From Nemertoderma westbladi (lineage: Eukaryota > Xenacoelomorpha > Nemertodermatida > Nemertodermatidae): a stretch of 61,956 nt of DNA. The notes under the pieces are model-generated. The model saw only the letters and a list, made by a program, of their open reading frames with translations. It searched no databases and was not told the origin of the DNA. The stretch is taken from assembly GCA_032718475.1 (NCBI GenBank), contig JAUCBJ010001624.1, positions 1 through 61,956 on the forward strand, written 5' to 3'. This document shows, in pieces, positions 23,630 to 34,892 of the stretch (positions are counted from its first letter, which is position 1; every line of letters starts with the position of its first letter). The translations under genes were made by a program, and so were the position numbers.

Positions 23630-24065
23630 ATATGAATACATATACATTATACCAGCTGCAGAACAGAATATTATACTGCCCCTTAGCTCCATGGCCTATT
23701 GTGGTGCGGTTTCTACAATATTACAAATTCTAAGGTGTCCCAACTCCACCTTGTTTTCAAACTTGTTTTAGTTATATAGCGGGAGATAATACAACCACCA
23801 CCCGCACATTATACAGAGGCCTTATGAGCACCTATATGAGAGCCAATGAGACGCACCAAATTCCTTCTACATGGTCTATATTAACCAGTGTCTATGATAA
23901 ACTGGTTCTTATGAAGGCATTCCAATCAGAAAAACATTTAATGGATGACATAAGTTGTGCCAACTACATCAAGAACTGTTATAACCCACATGGCATCAAT
24001 TTTACAACTAAGCATGATAGAATATTACAATTTTATGGTATATATATAACATATCAATTACAGTA
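23630..24065 (+). pseudogene. Unrecognised protein family, copy A
   Basis: Open frames, with one shift near 23770, read IILPLSSMAYCGAVSTILQI, LRCPNSTLF, then DNTTTTRTLYRGLM, and NYIKNCYNPHGINFTTKHDR ILQFYGI near the end. The same order of motifs occurs on the minus strand at 48960-48508 (GASLGTILRVPRCSKS ... EFIRQCYDHSGATFDHKHTR ILEFFDI). Two diverged copies sharing spacing and a conserved C-terminal block argue for a real protein. I do not know the family; a transposon- or virus-borne gene is possible. Confidence 0.5.
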
Positions 24066-24289
24066 CATAGATTGTGTGATAATTATAATTATCGTATTTT
24101 AAACATTTAAAACAATTTGTAAATACATATGTTGAATTTCACTTTATTTGAACATTTAAAGTTGATAATAAATGCCAGTAGGCCTACAACTGGATTGCGC
24201 TTTTGTCGTGCGCGATTAATATGACTTCCAGCTAGAAATTGGGCAACTATTTACTACAGTATTTATAATATTTGCCACAGACATGCCTG

Positions 24290-24690
24290 GGGCCTGTCCA
24301 GTACTGAACCCATCGACGTCTTGAAATACGGGTGAGCAAAGATTAAACTTGCACCCGGTTACCTTGACAACAACAAGATAAAAATTCCGAAAAGACTATT
24401 TATTACATTGCTATGAACCTTAGTCATCATATGCACCTAACAAAATGAAATATTATGAAAACAGCGCCATAAATAGGGAAAAGATCGGCCCAGGCTAATT
24501 TCAGTATTAGGCTCACTCGCTCACTGCATGACCTGTTATTAAGTACATCTTGATTTTACCACACTTTTGTACCCTTATTTTTTTTATTAATTTAAACGTT
24601 ATAACCTACTCTGTATCTGATGAAGCACCGTCAGTCGGTATGAAATATATTATCATAATATTCTCGCAATAAACTTAATTGTATTTATAA
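24290..24690 (-). repeat. Dispersed repeat copy B (inverted partner of 15540-15915)
   Basis: Reverse complement of copy A, with the same ordered landmarks (GGTAACCGGGTGCAA, GGTTCATAGCAATGTAATAA, AACAGGTCATGCAG, TTAAGTTTATTGCGAGA). Extra sequence around 24590-24650 is absent from copy A. Confidence 0.8.
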
Positions 24691-24934
24691 TATTATGCAT
24701 CGACCATCATTAACTCACTTCATTATCGCAAAAATTCGTAAAAGTTGTAGAAAAATGCATAAAAGTTATATATGAATTAATGTAATTCAGAATATTCCCA
24801 AAACAATAATACTGTACTTGTATCACGACCTTAATACAGAGGCGTTCTTGAACTAGGCACACCCCACCTAAATGACAGAGGTGAAATTTTTTTGTACAAT
24901 GTCCTAAAAAAATTAAGCTCTAAACTGTAAGACT

Positions 24935-25560
24935 GGTGGTTTAGTGATACGTCGCCATAACGAGGTATGGGATGCTCATGGTGAGCTTGCTTCATTGGCT
25001 TTCCCAGAGGTCCAATGTGAGCCGTGATTCGCGTGGCAGATGGAGGGAGCGGTGACTAAGGTCTTCGTTACTACTAGTACTACTAGGATCGGCATGCTGC
25101 ATTGCAGCTGCATTTTTAAGAATGCTGTGCCGGCTTGTCAACAAAAAAAAAGAGGTCTTCGTGATGACCTGGGAGAACGGGGTGTGTGGCAGCCACAGAC
25201 TGAGGCGTTGTTTGATTTTCAAGGTTATGAAACTCGATGCCCAGTCATCACATGGAAGCAGTACATCTTCAGTGATAGCAGAAGCACAGGCTGCAAATCC
25301 TGCAAGTACCAGCGCGCTTGTGAGAAGAGGAGAGCCACCTTCACTCCCATGGTTTACTCTGTCGATACCTTACGTGGAAGGGAGCAAGTCGCCTTATGAA
25401 TAACCTTGGGCAATGACTTGCTGGAAAGTTTGGAAAAGGTTTCGGAGATGTTATGGGCTGGGCCACTGGGCATTGCATTCGAGGTTCACGTATCAAATGG
25501 CGAAGCCGGTTGGTGTTTGAAGATGCTGCAGGTTTGCGCTTATCAATGTAATCAAAGGAA
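24935..25560 (+). pseudogene. Decayed nuclease-like protein found beside reverse transcriptases in invertebrates
   Basis: One frame reads GGLVIRRHNEVWDAHGELAS then LAFPEVQCEP; after the LINE fragment it continues DDLGERGVWQPQTEALFDF, RRATFTPMVYSVDTLRGREQ and finally GHCIRGSRIKWR. This order (RRHNE, then RGxWQPQxxALFDxRV, then RR.sFsP.v.SvDGl.G.E, then CIRGSR) matches a family I recall from repeat-derived genes of marine invertebrates, whose D and LFD.x suggest a PD-(D/E)XK fold. A TGA at about 25033, frame changes and an insertion at 25076-25150 make it a pseudogene. The fold assignment is inference. Confidence 0.55.
25070..25150 (-). mobile_element. RTE-like LINE copy 3, about 80-bp 3' end only
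   Basis: Contains the LINE 3' tail (TACTACTAGGATCGGCATGC ... GCTGTGCCGGCTTGTCAACA, read as complement) followed by an A run. AGGTCTTCGT stands on both sides (ending about 25075 and about 25161), a 10-bp target-site duplication. It was inserted into the nuclease-like pseudogene. Confidence 0.85.
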
Positions 25561-25882
25561 CAACACAGGTGGGGTCTAGGGTATAATCGGGACTGATCTG
25601 TAATAACTTAAACTAACAATTGCAACATGGGCAGTAGGCAGTGGTTAAATATATATACAGAGATTTCGAGATGTGAGGTTTTTTTTTTTAAGGAATTTTT
25701 TTCAAAAAATTTAATCGGGACTGATTTGTAATCACTTAAACTAACAATTTGAGGGATTATTGGAGGGAAATTTGAACATTTTTATTTATGTTCTGACTGT
25801 CTGATGTTAGTGTAGAACTACATCTGCTTTTGTTTGTGCTGACAAATCACTACATGCTTACTGATCATGATTGTTGAAAAAT

Positions 25883-27530
25883 AATGCCTTGTTCTCAAGG
25901 AAGCTTTCGAAAGCGAAGAAAGTTTTTGGGTAACCCATATGAAAATGTCAATGAGAAGAAATCTTCAGATACTGATAGTTAGTAGATTAATAGGACCTAA
26001 ACAGCCCTAATTTTAGTGCAAGGTAGGCCTACTGTTTATTGAAAAACTGGATGTTCTACTCTTTCTTTTACTGCTTTTGAAATTTCTGTATTTCTATTGT
26101 CAATATCCTATGTTTTAACTATCTGCTGGAGGCATGGCAGAGGAATTGTTCAAAGAAGAATCCCTAATATCCCCTGCATTTTTAAGTCAACTTGCAAATA
26201 TGGTTTTCGCTGTATGGGTTTAGGTAAGGGGAGTATGCGTGTCTTTTGTTCTGTAGCTAGATTGACAGGTCCACCTAAAATTTTTAAACCCTATCGGGAA
26301 GCCATAGGTAGTGGTACTACTACTGTAGCTGAAGAATATATGGCTACAACTGCTAAAGAGTTGATTGTTTTGTTACAAATATAATGGTGGGGGGAAATGA
26401 AATAGCCAGATCTTTTGATGGTTCATGGCAATGTCGAGGATATTCTTCTCTGAATGGTTATGTATCTTGCATCAGTGTTGATACTGGGAAAATACTTGAT
26501 ATTGAGATCCTTTGAAAGTTTTGCAAGGTTTGTTCTAATGCAGACAATCGCTCTTCCATAGCCAAAGAACATCATTGTACAAAAAATTACACTGGTTCTA
26601 GTGGAGGAATGGAGCTTGAAGGAGCAAAGAATATATACAAAAGGTCTGTGGGGAGAAGAGGTCTATATTATACTGAATATCTAGGAGATGAGATGCAGAC
26701 TCATCGATATTTAATACTATAAAAAATTTAAAAGTGTATGCAAATAAGGAGATAAAAAAACTTGAGTGCGTGGGTCATGTGCAGAAGAGGGTTGGAGGAT
26801 GACTGATAAATTTGAAGGAGTATAGGAATAAGAAACTTCTCGATGGCAAAAAAGGCTTAGGTGGCAGGGGACAGATGATAGGTGTCAGATTCTCTTATTG
26901 ATTCCCTCCAATTTTATTATGGCCAGGCTATTAGAAAGAAAACTTCCTCAGTTATTGATATAAAAACTGCGATATGGGCCATTTTCTTTCATGCTGGGTC
27001 TGCTGATGCTCTGCATAGTCATAACTTATGTTCAGAGGAATGGTGTGGATATAAGAAATCACAAGGAAACTATTCCCATAATCACCCAATTCCACACGCA
27101 ATACTTGAAGTTATCAAACCTATATTTTCAGATTTGTCCAGGAATGAACTTCTTTCCAAGTGCTTACATGGGCAAACTCAGAATCGTAATGAAGGATTCA
27201 ACAATTTAGTATGGACAAGATGCCTAAAGATAGTTTTCATTGGCATTAGTAGTTTGAAGATTGGTGTATATGATGCAGTAGTTTGTTTTAAGAGGGTAGT
27301 TATGGGAGAGTCAAAGTTCTACAGAAGCTTGTTGGAGATATTGGTCAGACAGAAATAGACATAATACAATTAGATGATAGAAGAAGAGTTCGCTGAGAAG
27401 AAGATGACCAATCTAGAGAAGCAGGCGAGAATTTGCCGTAAGAGGACCCTAAAAAGAAAGCGATACCTCAATGATGATAATGATACCACTAATGAAGTTT
27501 ACAAGTATGTAATGTTCTGAAAATGAATCA
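25883..27530 (+). pseudogene. Mutator-like (MULE) transposase, broken
   Basis: Fragments in order along the plus strand: N-terminal MPCSQGSFRKRRKFLGNPYE (25883); FKEESLISPAF region (26131-26384); the catalytic-region block FDGSWQCRGYSSLNGYVSCI and SVDTGKILDIEIL (26413-26515); NYTGSSGGMELEGAKNIY and YYTEYLGDEM (26590-26700); KLECVGHVQKRVG (26759-26797); and an intact C-terminal stretch 26882-27358 with AIWAIFFHAGS, CLHGQTQNRNEGFNNLVW and SLKIGVYDAVV. The basic tail runs to about 27530. This is the Mutator-like DDE transposase domain common in animals. At least four frame changes or stops; no inverted ends were found. Confidence 0.85.
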
Positions 27531-28308
27531 ACTAGCTATTTTTGATGGCTTTTGTGTGATAGGATAGCATAGATAGATATACTGTATCTCAAAAGTAATA
27601 AGATGATTAATAATTATCACTTACTATGTTATAACTTTAAAAATATATTTTGACATCTTTAATTACTGTTTTCTCATTACCACTTTGGCGTATGTGCCTA
27701 GATTAATGCTTATAAGTTTTGATTGGATTTGATTCAGGTCATTTGCTATCGATTTTTGGAATCGACATTAAATTCTGTTGTAGATGGGTAAATTTTGAAA
27801 ATGAAATAAGAAAAAAAAATCTTCAAAATTTGGGCCAAAATTTGAAAAATCAATGGACCACCTTGAAAAGTTTCACAGAAAAATAGATATAACTATTGAT
27901 TACCTGAGATTTTATGAAAATTTCAGCAATTTCAAATTTTTTGGTGTGGAACCACCTTAAAAATGCTTTCCTAGAATTGTTATATTGTAAACTTTTAGAA
28001 AGTTTTACAGTAATTTAGTAGGATATTACTGGTGCTTATGATTATTTTACTAAATTCGTAATTACAGTTTCAGTTACACTTTTGTTTGACGGTTGTTTAA
28101 TCTCCAAACAATACGTTTAATAATAGTAATTAATAATGAGTTCTATTCTATAATTAATCGACATGACTCTGTAGGCAAACATAAATTGAGTGGGGTATTC
28201 CCATATTACTGCTTTCTGTTGGTAAGTTTTTAGTTACTTTCTGTTGTTACAGTTGTGTAGTACCTACTTTTTAGTTGTTTTCTGTAGTTAGACTAGTGTA
28301 GTACTTAC
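27531..28308. other. FOXRED2 intronic DNA, no feature seen
   Basis: AT-rich sequence between the Mutator-like relic and FOXRED2 exon 3. The next FOXRED2 exon should lie leftwards on the minus strand but I could not recognise it. AAATTTGGGCCAAAATTTGA at 27826-27845 is a small imperfect palindrome. Confidence 0.4.
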
Positions 28309-31300
28309 TTCATGTCACTCTGTGTTGGTGGTGTAGCATAGTAGTACCAAACAGGGTGCAATAAAGTTTCTTTGTGGGCATCTTCCGGATTAGGTAAAGG
28401 GATATTATTTAAAGTATCATACCCAGGACCACCAAATGTTTTTCCGTATTCTAAGTTGAGAACTATCATCACTGTCGATGGGGTAATATTGAAACCTGTA
28501 TGGATGGAATTCATTAAATATTTATGGTAGACAAATTTATGATTAGGCCAAAAATTGCCATTATTTTACAACAAATATTTAAACTGACTTTCTTAAGTTC
28601 ATTATACCATACCTCCTACATTACATTACAATAAGTATTGATTAACAACGTATATTAGCTTTAATTAATTCTAACCAGTAATTTCTTGAAATTGATGAAT
28701 AAGTTGACTTGGATATTCAGTAAAATGATTTACGGTTCTGGTTTCTTTATTAATGGTATAAACTTCTACGAGAAAGCTGTAAAAAAAACACAATTAGGTT
28801 GAGTCAGATTTTTACTTGGCTATGTTTTTTACTTGTAAGTTAACAGTTTTAAATGTGTATGTACAATTTAACAAAAAAACGGCATATGGACATTTTCTCT
28901 CGGGATTTCAACTATTTGCGTTGTATGTTGGTTTTTTGAAGAGGTCCATTTAACACGACCCGAAGGCTCCTCTTCCCATAGCTGCTACCCGAAGGTAAGA
29001 GTGGGCTTTCTCTGTCCCTAGTTTTGCATCCAGTATTTCAACTGGTCCTTATTTTATCAACCCCAGCGCATTAGAGAACAGAAATTGAAATAAACGCAAT
29101 TTGTGCTATTACTATAGTTTGACACAGTGACTTTGTTGACTTCTTCAAGGCCTTTGATTCAGTCTCTCGCTCACGTATGTTCAGCATACTTTCATTACAT
29201 GGGATTCCTGATGAAATTATTGCAGCAATCAGATCAGTATACGATGGTTCGACAACATTTGTGTCTACTGTTGACGGTGACACAGAACCATTTGAAGTGT
29301 TATGGGGCGTCCACCAGGGAGACACACTTGCACCATTCTTGTTCATAATTGTGGTTGACTATGTTCTACGCATGTCCTTAGATCATCATAATGATGATGG
29401 GGTGATGATAACTCCACCTACTGGCTCCAGGAGTCGAGGAAATCCTGCCAAGTACCTAACTGATCTAGACTTTGCTGATGACTTAGGAGTACTCTCAGAA
29501 TCACTAGAGGGAGCCCAACGGCTCCTCAGCTCATTAGAACATGCTGCTTCTAGTGTTGGTCTTTTTATTAACTCCAGAAAGACCAAAATTTTGACAGTTA
29601 ACTTTGAAAGTACTCAGCAAACTCTGATCGGATGAGCATAAGTTAAAAGGATGGTATGCTTGAGCATGTGGACGACTTCTGTTACCTGGGATCATCGAAT
29701 ACATAAGGGAAAGGCATGGGCAGCCTTGAATAGGCTTTAGAAGTCACCGAGAATTAATCGGAAACTTAAGGTCCGATTATTTAGAGCAGCAGTAGTTCCA
29801 GTACTCCTCTATGGGAGTCCATGCTGGGCTCTAACTGCTGAGGACACCAAATCTCTGGATGGCACATTCACAAGAATGCTACGCCGGGTTCATTATGTCA
29901 AGTACAATGCACACATCTTCAACCAGACACTAAATAACATCGGAGGTGTCTCATTGGTTCCCCCAAGCTTGGCACTAGAACAAAATCGCCTCCGCTTTGC
30001 AGGACATTGCTTTCGCCGTGAGGACCAGCCAGTGCATAATCTTGTACTTTGGTAGCCTCATGGAGTGAATAAGCATGGTGGACAGCCCATGACTTTCTTG
30101 AGACGCATCTTAAAGGACACTGGCCTTGAAGATGCGGATGATCTAGCAAATGTCATGGGTGATAGGGAGTTGTGGCGGCGCAATTTTGTCGACAAGCCGG
30201 CACAGCATTCTTAAAAATGCAGCTGCAATACAGCATGCCGATCCTAGTAGTAGTAGTAGGGAATGTGTGTGAATCTCTTACTGTTCACAGTTTATACATA
30301 CAGTTAAACATTATTTTGTTTTTTGTTTATACATACAGTTTAACAGAACCAGCTGTTTGACTAACGGGTTGATCCCATGTGAGCGAGTGATATCATTCCA
30401 TCAGTATATTTTACGAGAATACTTGTCAATGCAGTAAGTAATATCAGCCTTCGACATCAAACTGTTTAAATCCCCAGTATAAAGTACAAATAAATGAAGG
30501 GAGAGTAGTGAACCCAGTTTAACACCCTTATATAGGCGAATACCACAACATCCAAAAGATTTAACCAATTTCAGGAAGGCAATATTGTATCTGTAGTGAG
30601 ATGATTGCACTCGACATATGTGAGTATTGAGCAATTACCTGTTATATTTTGCTACTCAGGTTATTTGAGGGGAAATATGCATTTTGATACAAAGAATTCA
30701 CACAGTATCACAAATTTGAAAATCTTTGCCTATTGTACTGTAGAAAGTGGCAATAATGGTTTCATCATAAATACTTGGAACAACTCGTGTCATACCGTCT
30801 GATTGTCCCTGCTAAATGCATGGATATGAAGGAAGATGTACTACAACTTAAAAATTGTCCCTTAAAACTCGAACTTTGGGGAACCCCATTGGGGAATCAC
30901 TGAGTTTATCTGAACTGAAAAATGACAATTTGAAAAATGTTATCTTATTTTACGGATGTAGGACAATTCGGTCCCGGACAATTCGGTCCCGGACAATTCG
31001 GTCCGGACAATTCGGTCCCGGACAATTCGGTCCCGGACAATTCGGTCCCAAAACTCTAAATAAATGGGACCGAATTGTCCGGGACCGAATTGTCCGGGGC
31101 CGAATTGTCCTAGGACCGAATTGTCCAAGGACCGAATTGTCCGGGACCGCATTGTCCGGGACCGAATTGTCCGGGACCGAATTGTCCGGTTCCTGATAGC
31201 AACTTTTTAGTGCTTTTTTGATATTGGTGAATGTTCTAGAACATTAGTAGAGATATTTGTTATGGTAGCAGCTAGTGTTATTTACTTGCTAGAATTTTTT

Positions 31301-34300
31301 GAAATTTTAAAAATTCTGTATTTTTATTTTTGTTATTGGTAGTGTTCGAGAACATTATTATATATTATTTATTAAGGTGTAGCTAGTGTTTTTTTTTACT
31401 AGCTAGTATTTCCTTGAAATTATAAAAACACTTGTGAAAACATTGATATTTCTGAATTAGGCCTAAACTGTTGCTGATTATATTAATTACCAAAAATATT
31501 GATGATATTATAACAGTCCCTGAATGAGATCCAGCTATTATCTAGGATAATAATTTAGGCTTGTTACCAACCAACAACACAATACTGTACATTATACTTA
31601 CGCAGTATATAAAAAAAATCAGCTTTAAACATTTTAAATACATACTATTACTAGCTAGTAAATAATTCACAAGCTCCATAAAAACACCATAGCTACCATA
31701 AATAATAATGTTAACAAAAAAAAGTAAATTTTTTTTATTTTTAAAAAAATACTGTACTAGCTAGTAAAAAAAACACTAGCTACCATATAATAATATATAT
31801 TAAGGTTCTAGAACATTCACCATTATATAGTACCAATTAAATTTGGTCCCGGACAATTCGGTCCTGGACAATTCGGTCCCGGACAATTCGGTCCCGGACA
31901 ATTCGGTCCCGGACAATTCGGTCCCGGACAATTCGGTCCCATTAATATGCATGTTTTGGGACCGAATTGTCCTAGTCAGTATCCGGACAATTCGGTCCCG
32001 GACAATTCGGTCCCGGACAATTCGGTCCCGGACAATTCGGTCCCAAAACACAAAATTAATGGGACCGAATTGTCCGGGACCGAATTGTCCGGACCGAATT
32101 GTCCGGGACCGAATTGTCCTGCTTCCTTATTTTACAATAGTTTAGTGGTTGCTTGAGCTGCTTGAACATTGGCCTGACTTAATTATTAATTTGCTATTTA
32201 ACCCTGAAAATCCCAAGGGGGGGGGGGGTGGGAATCCACCCCCATCTGTAGTTATTTTTAGATTCTATAGAGATGATTGATCAAGGGAACTCCAAATTCC
32301 ATGTAAATTCCTCAAATTTATCAGGGATCATTATGAAAAAACTAGAAGTTCACACGACCTGTAGCTTTAGAGATATAAGGAAGCTGTGACACCTATGTCA
32401 GCACTTTTCAGCACTGGAATTTCACATTTCAGTTTCTTTGGAGTAACTTCACTCTATAGTGAAATAATTTGTCAAAATTCTAAATTCTAAAACAAAGTTT
32501 TATTTTGAACACCGAACCCATTGAAAACAATTATGGGTAAAATTTCGTATTGAAATTTGGAAATTTGAAAAGTACCACAAGAGCACCAAAAGTGCAAGTA
32601 CTGTGAAATTTCAATTTTTTTTACAACTTCAATATCCTCACCCATACTGAGGTGAACGCAAACATACGTATGTACTGATTTCATTGGTGACAATTATAAG
32701 ACGCTGTAGTTAACCAAAATGGCTCGAAAATGAAAAGATCCCCTACACGAACTTTTCAAATATATAATTTTCAAATAAACTACTTGTTTCAGTTAACTTA
32801 TATCCAATGCCGTATATATCGGTACTATTGGGTTATTTTGAAAGCTGAACCCATTTATAACAAGATTGCGTATAATTCTTTGTCAAAATTCGGAATTTTT
32901 AAGAAGCACCACAATAGCACGAAAAGTGCAAGTAGGGTGTAGTAAAATGCGAACAATTGATTTCGCAATTGCGGAAACACTTGAATAGCAGTGAAGAAAT
33001 AGACAACGGATTTGGAATCAGCGTGGTTGTATTGTATACAAAAGTGTATTTGCATGTAAATATGTAGATTTTTCAAAATATTTTCAAAAAATATTCATGC
33101 AATAAAATTTTTTAGCACCACCAAATGTGCTAATTGGTGTCAATCCGACAAAGTTTTCAGGAATTTTCTTCAGATCCATTTTGTAATATGTTTGTGTACG
33201 GTTTGACCAATTTTCAAAAAACATTCAAACATTTAGAGCAGCAATAAGCATGGTACAAATTTTTTTTGGTACCGTGTGCGAAAAGTGTTGATTTTCAATT
33301 TGTTTTGGTTTTGAGTTTGTAATATGCAATGCATGTGTAGGTTTCCACCATATTTCAAAAAAATACATTCACAAATAGCCGAGATCAGTAAAGGGGGTGG
33401 AATCCACCCCCCTGGGCGTTTCAGGAGTAGAAAAGGCCTTGGGCTTGTAAGGGTTAAAAATCATAATAATCCACCCACAACCCCCTGCTCTTTCCTTTTT
33501 GAAGTAGGTCTATGTGATATATGTAAATGGTATTTACCTGAACATTTGATATGGCCCTGCCATTTCTGATAATCGTTTCAACATATATGTTTCTGCCCCA
33601 AGCAATGGAATAGTGGTGGATGGCCAGTTGACTCCATGGTAACGATATTCTAGTATTTTATGCAATGCTCGGTTAGTATAACGGTATCCATGGATAAAAC
33701 CTCCAGCTGATTTTCTGAAATCCAGTGAGTGAGCTATGGTTCCAATGAAGTAAAGGCCGGGAGTGTTGGTCTGGAAATCCTGGTTGATTTTGGGGAATTT
33801 CTCTGAGGTGGGAAACGCATTACCAGGCGCCACTCTCGATCCATAAATCTTGCTGTCCCATTTGAATCCGGTGCAGCGGATAACCACATCGTATTTGTTA
33901 TTTGGCACCATTTCAGACCTCGTTAGGTCAAAGCCAATCTGCATTTGGTTTGTTTTAGGGTCCCTAACAATTGTAAGATTATCTCGTTCCCGTTGAGCGA
34001 TAATGTTGAGGGATTTTAACTGATACAAGTCAATGAACTCCGAATTTATTGCCCTGATGTCACCAACATAATGGGTCTGCCAGGCCAGGATAGGTCGTTT
34101 CCCAGACAGAATAGTGATAGTAGCAGCAACATCACGAATATGATTGGCTGTCTCGAAAGCACTGTTAGCCTTCCCAATGATAAGAACATGTTTACCTCGG
34201 TATTTGGCCAAGTCTAAATCCATGTCTTCATAACCCCAGATGTAATCCTGTGTGAAACTGGCCTTGTGTGGAACCGCCCAACCCGTTGCTGCAAAAACTT

Positions 34301-34892
34301 TATTACAAGTATATACTTTTTGTGTTTTAGTAAACATAATAAACAAATCCGGTTTTCCATTCATTTTGTTGTCTTTGTTAAATTTAGAAACATATGTCAC
34401 CTCGGTGTTGTAATCAATGTTTAGCTTCAATTTCCTGGAGTAGTCACTAAGATATTGTACCATATAATCTGCACTTGGGAACATCTGTTCGGTGTATTTA
34501 CCAAATAAAAGATCTTCATCATCACTTAGTAGGCTGTTCCAATCATGGCGTTCATTGAACAGTTTATTATCTCGGCCAGTATAGAGTTTATTAATGCTGA
34601 TTAGGGTTCTATGTCGGGGCATTGTTGTGTAGTAAGAGCCACTAACATTGTTTCTCTCGATAACAATGTAATCACGGTCGGATGATTTTAGGAAGTAGGC
34701 CATTTGTAGACCAGCTGGCCCAGCTCCAAGAATACAGTAGTCGTGGTGGGTGGCGTTGTCCGAAGCTTTACGAGCTTGTTTATCGAAGTCTTCTTTGCTA
34801 TCATCGTGCATCATACAGTTCCCAGGAATAACGATCGAAAATATACATGAAAATATGAATATTATCCCACAAGCCATTGTATATGATTTCAT
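28309..34892 (-). CDS. FOXRED2: FAD-dependent oxidoreductase domain-containing protein 2 (ER flavoprotein), exons 1-3, partial
   Basis: Coding exons: 34892-33538, 28776-28676 and 28495-28309, with GT/AG introns of 4761 and 180 bp in consistent phases (2, then 1); a GTAAGT donor after 28309 shows the gene continues. Residues 1-26 look like a signal peptide. GAGPAG (56-61) binds FAD and VLIIGKANSAFETA is the second nucleotide-binding motif; CTGFKWD and GLYFIGTIAHSLDFRKSAGG fit the flavin mono-oxygenase-like fold. Exons 2 and 3 give FTEYPSQLIHQFQEITG and VLNLEYGKTFGGPG ... LLHPVWYYY, which match the FOXRED2 C-terminal half. The vertebrate orthologue works in the ER lumen in disposal of misfolded glycoproteins (ERAD). 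The last exons are not identified. Confidence 0.9.
28940..29075 (-). mobile_element. SINE copy 2, head missing
   Basis: The reverse complement reads GGGGTTGATAAAATAAGGACC, then CTTCGGGTAGCAGCTATGGG and AGAGGAGCCTTCGGGTCG, the body and tail of the SINE at 23361-23585. The tRNA-like head is absent. Confidence 0.8.
29120..30260 (+). mobile_element. RTE-like LINE copy 4, in FOXRED2 intron 1
   Basis: Starts within RT motif A (FVDFFKAFDSVSRSRMF at about 29129), followed by FADDLGVLSES (29470) and, after a deletion and frame change near 29640-29740, the C-terminal RMLRRVHYVKYNAH block. An in-frame TAG occurs at about 30053. It ends with the GCAGCTGCAATACAGCATGC tail and TAGTAGTAGTAG at 30244-30257. 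It lies antisense to FOXRED2. Confidence 0.88.
30401..30634 (-). pseudogene. LINE reverse transcriptase fragment
   Basis: The minus frame reads GIRLYKGVKLGSLLSLHLF then VLYTGDLNSLMSKADI, matching the G.kQGs.LSP.LF.ly..dL block of CR1/L2-like RTs. No catalytic box remains. Confidence 0.65.
30955..32125. mobile_element. Foldback element with arms of 15-bp repeats
   Basis: Four blocks of tandem 15-mers: GGACAATTCGGTCCC x6 (30960-31050), its complement GGGACCGAATTGTCC x8 (31066-31190), forward x6-7 (31845-31940) with a further forward x4 (31980-32043), then complement x4 (32060-32120). Between them, 31200-31400 and 31680-31830 are inverted copies sharing ACTAGCTAGTAAAAAAAACA, GTTCTAGAACATT and GGTAGC boxes. 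The whole can fold as hairpins within a hairpin. No transposase. Confidence 0.85.
32202..33453. mobile_element. piggyBac-like non-autonomous element (TTAA)
   Basis: Flanked by TTAA on both sides (32198-32201 and 33454-33457). Ends begin CCCT (left) and end AGGG (right); GGGTGGGAATCCACCCCC (left) pairs with GGGGGTGGAATCCACCCCCC (right), each itself a hairpin. TTAA target and CCCT ends are piggyBac hallmarks. The interior has GCACCAAAAGTGCAAGTA-type repeats (32582, 32913) and no open frame. It lies in FOXRED2 intron 1, 84 bp from exon 1. Confidence 0.75.

Noticed and set aside
30855-32156. Frames rich in GPNCPGTELSG or RTIRSRTIRS
   Set aside because: Translation of the 15-bp repeats in all frames; no unique sequence.
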